9,852 nt of DNA from an uncultured Azospirillum sp. (GTDB lineage Bacteria; Pseudomonadota; Alphaproteobacteria; RF32; CAG-239), in contig CABUBU010000042.1 in assembly GCA_902489795.1 (NCBI GenBank), forward strand, positions 1-9,852. Direction: 5' to 3'. The stretch's first letter is position 1, and each line of letters opens with the position of its first letter. The notes beneath the pieces were generated by a model. It worked only from the letters and a program-made list of their open reading frames with translations, had not been told where the DNA came from and searched no databases. This document shows, piece after piece, positions 6,605 to 9,852 of this stretch. The translations under genes and the position numbers were made by a program.

Positions 6605-6632
6605 CCGATAATCGGCCCCGGCTCGGCCGGGG
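6605..6632. repeat. Paired hairpins, probable right end of the IS200-type element
   Basis: CCCCGGC-TCG-GCCGGGG (6616-6632) abuts CCGAT-A-ATCGG (6605-6615), about 25 nt beyond the end of the tnpA remnant. IS200/IS605 elements lack inverted-repeat termini and instead carry sub-terminal hairpins, so this fits the right end. The exact cleavage site and the left end were not identified. Confidence 0.45.
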
Positions 6633-6657
6633 ATTCTTCACACAGGCCTAAGAAGGC

Positions 6658-7146
6658 TCAGCCGCACCCAAATGACGTATCAGATTTCAACCAAACGCAG
6701 ATTGTCTGACTCGCCATAAACGGCACAAAGTCCATAATCTGCCGACCTGCCTTCCCGTCTTCTTTTAATTGCTTCCGTATATGCCCGGCTGTCTTTTGGG
6801 TATTCTTTCCGGTCGTATCAACAAGTATCCTTTGCGCCAGAATTCCCGGTTGCCATATCGAAATTTCGCATTTCCCCACCGTTCATATATCAGCAAACCG
6901 CTTTTACCTTTGAGATAATCTATGATTGAGCTTACGAAGTGTTCAGGCGGTATTGCAGGCAACATATGAATACGGTCCGAACAGACCTCTGCCTCCATTA
7001 CCGGCATTTCTTTTTGTCTGTACAATCCCTTCAGTATTAAACCTGTTTGTCTGCCTCCGCAAAACGCTTTCCGGCGATATTTCGGCGCAAAGACAACATG
7101 GTATTTTCCGGTTCCATGTTGTGTGCGTTATTATATGCATGTTCAT
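6658..7146 (-). pseudogene. tnpA: Decayed IS200/IS605-family transposase (TnpA, HUH/Y1)
   Basis: Three frames together give a recognisable TnpA: HTTWNRK, then KYHVVFAPKYRRKAFCGG, MEAEVCSDRIHMLPAIPPE, SSIIDYLKGKSGLLIYERWG, AKFRYGNREFWRKGY, and VDTTGKNTQKTAGHIRKQLKED. One extra A near 7105 breaks the first join, and one missing base near 6823 (between GY and VDT) breaks the second. The catalytic residues are also gone. The HUH motif, normally DHIHM, reads DRIHM, and the Tyr expected before IRKQ/IRNQ reads His. Each needs a single transition (A to G, T to C). The element is therefore dead in cis, although an active relative elsewhere could in principle still mobilise it if its ends are intact. 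No tnpB is seen. Confidence 0.88.
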
Positions 7147-7238
7147 AAAAAAACGCCTTTGCTTTTTATCAGACAGTTGCCGGACCGTCGCTTTTGTTCC
7201 GACAAAGGATTTTTTCATACGCTAAGAACAAGGCATAA

Positions 7239-7497
7239 AAAAATACAAGAGAAAGAGAAAACGGAAAGGGGAGAAAAGGGAAAAGGGGGAGAAGCAACGA
7301 AGAAAGCGGAAAAGAGGAAAAAACAAAGAAAAAACAGAAAAGAGAAGCGGAAAAGCGGAAAAATGGGGAAAGGCAAAACGAAAAAGATGGAAATAACGGA
7401 AATAAGAAGAACAGAAAGAAGGAAAAGGGAAACGGAAAAATGGGGAAAAAACGGGAAAAAGAAAAACAGAAAACGACAAAGAGCGAAACGGAATAAA
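7239..7497. repeat. Polypurine tract (~260 nt)
   Basis: The plus strand is almost entirely A and G. Scattered C and T occur mostly in ACGG, GCGG or ATGG units. A 16-nt exact repeat (CGGAAAAATGGGGAAA) occurs at 7356-7371 and 7433-7448. The frame through it gives only Lys/Arg/Glu low-complexity sequence, so I treat it as non-coding microsatellite-like DNA. Confidence 0.8.
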
Positions 7498-7539
7498 GCC
7501 GTAAGCTTTTTATAACCACGCGCAGGGTTTTCTCGTTAC

Positions 7540-7572
7540 AAAAAAAGATCCGGCAAAACCGGATCTTTTTTT
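7540..7572 (-). terminator. Symmetrical terminator of the 7592 gene
   Basis: A7-GATCCGG-CAAAA-CCGGATC-T7, a perfect 7-bp stem extended by A/T pairs, lies 19 nt after the stop at 7592. It can work in both directions and would also stop plus-strand transcripts from the polypurine tract. Confidence 0.88.
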
Positions 7573-7591
7573 CATTTAAGCCTGAAACCGA

Positions 7592-8016
7592 TCAGGCGCG
7601 CAGTTTGCAAAGCAAGCCGCCGGAAGTATCCCATTCCTCACAGCCGAGCATTTTGCATTTGCCGTCGGAAAGCGATATTGCTTCCATGTTCTTGTAGTTG
7701 CCGTCCCCTTCGTCAGCCGTCCAGATCAGACATTTGTGATCGATTTGAACATGACTGCCGCATTTTTTCAGCATCATCCGCACTCCGCTCAGGCGGCTTT
7801 GGACGATTTTGGCTTCCTTGGGCATCAGCAGGGAAACACCGTGCAGACAGGCAAACTCGAAAGCGTCATACGAAGTGTAGCCGGTGGTTCCGAAATACTC
7901 CGTCGACAACAGACAATTCTCGGAAATCCGAATTGCTTTCACTTTTTTCCCGCGATCAATTCGGCACTTTCCGAATTGTCGTCATAAACAAACAAAAACT
8001 GAAATTTTGTTTTCAT
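7592..8016 (-). CDS. DUF1566 / C-type-lectin-like small protein read over two frames (paralog 3)
   Basis: The second frame alone (7592-7942) would start at GTG with no ribosome binding site. I extend the gene to the ATG at 8016, because a good promoter lies at 8058-8085 and the 25-codon first frame (MKTKFQFLFVYDDNSESAEL, ending IAGKK) is protein-like. It runs into A AAA AAG TGA (7948-7939). A -1 step on the heptamer gives a 141-residue fusion. The family strand motif AGKK|VKAIRISENCLLS spans the junction and matches EKVIAIVVEN, PVAGIMLENGSRIS and ELSGIRIADGLTLS of the paralogs, so the two pieces belonged to one protein. Further family features in the second frame are helix VRMMLKKCG, core LIWTADEGDG, turn LSDG and end GGLLCKL. 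It may be a frameshifted gene in use, a phase-variable gene or a pseudogene. Function is unknown. Confidence 0.65.
7914..7948 (-). promoter_or_regulatory. Candidate -1 frameshift signal: A AAA AAG, stop, hairpin
   Basis: The heptamer A AAA AAG (7948-7942) lies in the correct phase of the 0 frame (GGA AAA AAG TGA). After a 6-nt spacer (TGAAAG) comes a hairpin: CAATT-CGGA-TT-TCCG-AG-AATTG (7935-7914), two stem blocks of 5 and 4 bp with a 2-nt bulge. Slippery sequence, spacing and hairpin agree with known bacterial -1 sites such as dnaX and IS3-family elements. No clear upstream Shine-Dalgarno stimulator is seen (only GCGGG). Confidence 0.5.
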
Positions 8017-8057
8017 ACCTGATAATATTTGAAGTTAATAATCGATTCGTTGTTTTC

Positions 8058-8085
8058 AGTATAGACAAAAATTTTCAGAAATCAA
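8058..8085 (-). promoter_or_regulatory. Promoter of the split gene
   Basis: On the minus strand TTGATT (8085-8080) and TATACT (8063-8058) are 16 nt apart, giving a leader of about 35 nt to the ATG at 8016. A 15-nt palindrome, AATCGGC-A-GCCGATT (8090-8104), sits directly upstream of the -35 and could bind a regulator. Confidence 0.55.
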
Positions 8086-8121
8086 CCGAAATCGGCAGCC
8101 GATTCCACAACCTGCCGACAG

Positions 8122-8635
8122 CCGCTTTCCCCACTTCTGCCTTCTCTTTCGCCCTGCAATCGTCTTCCCTGCCTGTCTCCCGTCTATTCCTCAGTCAGCC
8201 CCTCTTCTCCCTCAGTTCCCGCCGCCCGACCTATACTGCCGTTTTCCTCACCCGCCTCCCCTTTCCGATAACTTTCCTCTCTCCGTGCCCGCCGGCCGCT
8301 TACCTTGACTCTCTCACGGCTGTTTCTCTTCCCCCCGCGTCTTCCTTCTCCCGCAGCGCCCTGCCGCCGCCTCTCAACCGCCGCTTTCCCCACTTCTGCC
8401 TTCTCTTTCGCCCTGCAATCGTCTTCCTTGCCTGTCTCCCGTCTATTCCTCAGTCAGCCCTCTTCTCCCTCCGTGCCCGCCGCCCGACCTATACTGCCGT
8501 TTTCCTCACCCGCCTCCCCTTTCCGATAACTTTCCTCTCTCCGTGCCCGCCGGCCGCTTACCTTGACTCTCTCCCGGCTGTTTCTCTCCCACCGCGTCTT
8601 CCTTCTCCCGCAGTTTCCGCCCGTTGCCCCAACCG
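8122..8635. repeat. Tandem duplication of a ~259-bp pyrimidine-rich unit
   Basis: Unit 1 (8122-8380) and unit 2 (8381-8635) start with CCGCTTTCCCCACTTCTGCC and are largely identical, with a few indels and substitutions. Only CCGCTTTC of a third unit follows at 8636. The plus strand is strongly T/C-rich. The unit length is not a multiple of three, and the long plus-strand open frame through it changes phase between units, so it is unlikely to be coding. No terminator, promoter or known mobile-element end was recognised inside. Confidence 0.85.
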
Positions 8636-8701
8636 CCGCTTTCTTCGCTCCGGCTGCCTTTTCGACGCTCTTTCTCTCTGTCCGATAAGCTTTTTACAAT
8701 C

Positions 8702-8731
8702 AAAAAAAGACGCGCCGAAAGCACGTCTTTT
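8702..8731 (-). terminator. Terminator of the 8745 gene
   Basis: On the minus strand AAAAGACGTGC-TTTCG-GCGCGTCTTTT continues into a T run (8708-8702). The stem is 11 bp with one T-G pair, 13 nt after the stop codon. Confidence 0.85.
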
Positions 8732-8744
8732 CCCTCAGGCATTT

Positions 8745-9221
8745 TTACAGCCTGCATTCCAGTTCCGCGGCAAAAACATCCGGCTTGCGGCCGAACGTAT
8801 CCTGCCAGATTCCGAGGATTCTCCGTCCCCACCAAACCAGCGTCCGAATCAATATGTGGCTGCCGGAAAGCATAATCTGCCGTTGATGTTCCGGCGACAG
8901 AAACAAGCGCCGCAATTCGATTTCCGCCGCGCTTTCGTCAGGACGATCCGCCAGAGCGGAAGCCATAACCGGCGCCTGTGCGCAAAGATCTTCCACACAA
9001 TCTGCCGGTTCAATCGCATAGTCATGTCGTCGGAACTCGCGAAAACGGCGCATCCGGCAGAGCAGACGCTGCAACAGCGTATACAGTTCGGACTGGCGGC
9101 CGGCTTCAAAAAACGCTTTGACAGCGGCAAATTCCTCTTTGTTCAAATCGCGTTCGCCGGCCGGGGATTTTTGCAATTTTCCCTGACGGACAAACAAATA
9201 AGCCGATAAATTCTTTTCCAT
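8745..9221 (-). CDS. Uncharacterised protein, 158 residues
   Basis: The gene has a near-perfect promoter (9268-9295) and its own terminator (8702-8731), so it is probably expressed. I do not recognise the product. It is Arg/Glu/Ala-rich and largely helical in appearance (EEFAAVKAFFEAGRQSELYT, then LLQRLLCRMRRFREFRRHDY), with Cys at 55, 75, 80 and 156, and a Trp/Arg-rich segment TLVWWGRRILGIWQD (127-141). There is no signal peptide and no convincing membrane helix. It does not show the shared pattern of the neighbouring small genes. No ribosome binding site is visible before the ATG at 9221 (the leader is AT-rich), so initiation may depend on an unstructured leader. A cytoplasmic orphan of unknown role is the honest call. 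Confidence 0.68.
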   Translation of the reverse strand: MEKNLSAYLFVRQGKLQKSPAGERDLNKEEFAAVKAFFEAGRQSELYTLLQRLLCRMRRFREFRRHDYAIEPADCVEDLCAQAPVMASALADRPDESAAEIELRRLFLSPEHQRQIMLSGSHILIRTLVWWGRRILGIWQDTFGRKPDVFAAELECRL

Positions 9222-9267
9222 GTTTTTATATGATTAATAATTAATGAATAAGGTTAATAACGTTTTG

Positions 9268-9295
9268 ATTATAAACATTTTTTCGGCACAATCAA
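9268..9295 (-). promoter_or_regulatory. Promoter of the 8745 gene
   Basis: TTGATT (9295-9290), a 16-nt spacer and a perfect TATAAT (9273-9268) on the minus strand give a leader of about 40 nt of AT-rich sequence. The -35 hexamer and spacing are identical to the promoter at 8058-8085. Confidence 0.75.
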
Positions 9296-9389
9296 CACAT
9301 TTTTCAAGCTAACTCGTTGAAAATGTTTAATTTTAAGAACAGTTATCAGTTTTTAAAGGCAGTCGTCCGGCCTCGGGAAATTTTCATTT

Positions 9390-9422
9390 TCCGGCGACAA
9401 ACCCAACTTTCCGATCGCCGGA
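9390..9422. repeat. 8-bp inverted repeat next to a terminator
   Basis: TCCGGCGA (9390-9397) and TCGCCGGA (9415-9422) can form a hairpin with a 17-nt loop, directly beyond the terminator at 9424-9457. It may be a second, weaker terminator element for the 9480 gene or a mark of read-through control. Confidence 0.35.
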
Positions 9423-9423
9423 C

Positions 9424-9457
9424 AAAAAAGGCGAAGCGGAAAAATCCGCTTCGCCTT
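9424..9457 (-). terminator. Strong terminator of the 9480 gene
   Basis: On the minus strand AAGGCGAAGCGGA-TTTT-TCCGCTTCGCCTT is followed by further T (to 9424). The perfect 13-bp stem begins 22 nt after the stop codon. Confidence 0.9.
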
Positions 9458-9479
9458 CCGATAAAAATACGGAAAAGGG

Positions 9480-9833
9480 TTATCTGTATTTCAACAACAC
9501 CGCTGCCGCCCCTGCCTCTTCACGCTTGCTGCCGTCGATCAGGGAATATGCCGCCGTTTCGCCACTCTCCGCATCCCGCGTCCATACGTAATCATGCGCC
9601 AGCACCAACGGCGCCTTACATTTTTCAAGCATGCCGCGGATTTCCTTTTGCCGACTTCTGATCAAAACAAAATCCATTGCATCAATCAGCATCAAACCGC
9701 TTTCTGACGCCATCCAGCCTGCTTCCTCCGCATCCGCTGCCCGATTGTTCGCATTGCTGCCATAGTACGCACTGATTCGTGAACCGTTTTCCAACATAAT
9801 GCCCGCTACCGGAACATCATAAAATTCTTCCAT
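9480..9833 (-). CDS. DUF1566 / C-type-lectin-like small protein (paralog 4)
   Basis: 117 residues, starting at the ATG at 9833 with a good ribosome binding site (GGCGGAG, 6 nt upstream). It shows the clearest family pattern in the window: strand VPVAGIMLENGSRIS (7-21), AGWMASESGLMLIDAMDF (38-55, where DUF1566 has GWxLPs-xEL), helix KEIRGMLEKC (63-72), core DYVWTRDAESGETAAYSLIDG (W84), and end AAVLLKYR. There is no signal peptide or membrane segment, so it is probably cytoplasmic unless exported by a non-classical route. The length suits a single domain. A strong terminator follows, and the promoter lies outside the window. The fold assignment is from memory of the DUF1566 pattern, and the function is unknown. 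Confidence 0.75.
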   Translation of the reverse strand: MEEFYDVPVAGIMLENGSRISAYYGSNANNRAADAEEAGWMASESGLMLIDAMDFVLIRSRQKEIRGMLEKCKAPLVLAHDYVWTRDAESGETAAYSLIDGSKREEAGAAAVLLKYR

Positions 9834-9852
9834 CGTTGCTCCGCCTTTGTAA

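Noticed and set aside
7123..7515. A Lys/Arg/Glu-rich plus-strand frame (130 codons) through the polypurine tract
   Set aside because: Stop codons are naturally rare in this purine tract. The product is pure low complexity, and the N-terminal part is antisense to the tnpA remnant.
8122..8635. CRISPR array
   Set aside because: Two units of ~259 bp with no short regular repeats and unique spacers. It is a simple tandem duplication.
7884..9209. A 441-codon plus-strand open frame
   Set aside because: It runs antisense through the split gene and the 8745 gene and through the pyrimidine-rich tandem repeat. It changes phase between repeat units, is Ser/Pro/Leu/Arg low-complexity, and has no ribosome binding site. 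It is open because pyrimidine-rich DNA rarely contains stop codons.
3310..9833. Diversity-generating retroelement (because of the C-type-lectin-like proteins)
   Set aside because: No reverse transcriptase, no template repeat, and no adenine-biased near-repeat of any of the four C-termini was found in the window. The hypothesis would need a genome-wide search.

Overview
The window reads as chromosomal DNA of an alphaproteobacterium, possibly one of the host-associated gut lineages. This is an inference. The enolase, the dCMP-deaminase-like protein, the NarL-type regulator and above all the XRE-type regulator (PNPIDVHVG...LTFQQIQKYERGANRIGASRL) have the wording typical of alphaproteobacterial proteins. 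Recognised housekeeping genes stop at about position 3170. The rest is a loose accessory region almost wholly on the minus strand.

Layout. Positions 1-39 hold the first 13 codons of a gene leaving the window leftwards, with its own promoter (87-115) and ribosome binding site. Positions 446-1785 hold a LuxR/NarL response regulator and, upstream of it on the same strand, a dCMP-deaminase-family gene. The divergent region 1726-1889 separates that gene from eno (enolase, plus strand, 1890-3167), which ends in a strong terminator. Positions 3310-4314 hold two small minus-strand genes, probably co-transcribed. Positions 4340-5118 are gene-poor. Positions 5119-5990 hold an XRE regulator with a long leader containing a 35-codon ORF, a terminator-like hairpin and an inverted repeat that may be its operator. 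Positions 6010-6640 are a repeat cluster. Positions 6658-7146 are a dead IS200/IS605-type tnpA. Positions 7239-7497 are a polypurine tract. Positions 7592-8016 hold a small gene split over two frames. Positions 8122-8635 are a ~259-bp pyrimidine-rich tandem duplication. Positions 8745-9833 hold two more small minus-strand genes, each with its own terminator.

How the parts relate. Four of the small minus-strand proteins (3310-3822, 3850-4314, 7592-8016, 9480-9833) share an unannounced pattern: an N-terminal strand resembling xVxxIxIxNGxxxS, a central helix followed by L-x-x-C/N-G, a (Y/F/I)W(T/C) core, then an S/L-x-D/N-G turn and usually a GG-x-LL-x-K end. This resembles the DUF1566 / C-type-lectin-like fold. 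They look like divergent paralogs, delivered one per transcription unit and punctuated by symmetrical terminators.

The most striking single observation is in the 7592-8016 member. A good promoter and a 25-codon first ORF run into A AAA AAG TGA. A -1 step on that classic slippery heptamer joins it exactly to the 116-codon second ORF. A hairpin lies 6 nt downstream, and the conserved family motif spans the junction. This could be programmed -1 frameshifting, slipped-strand phase variation, or simple decay.
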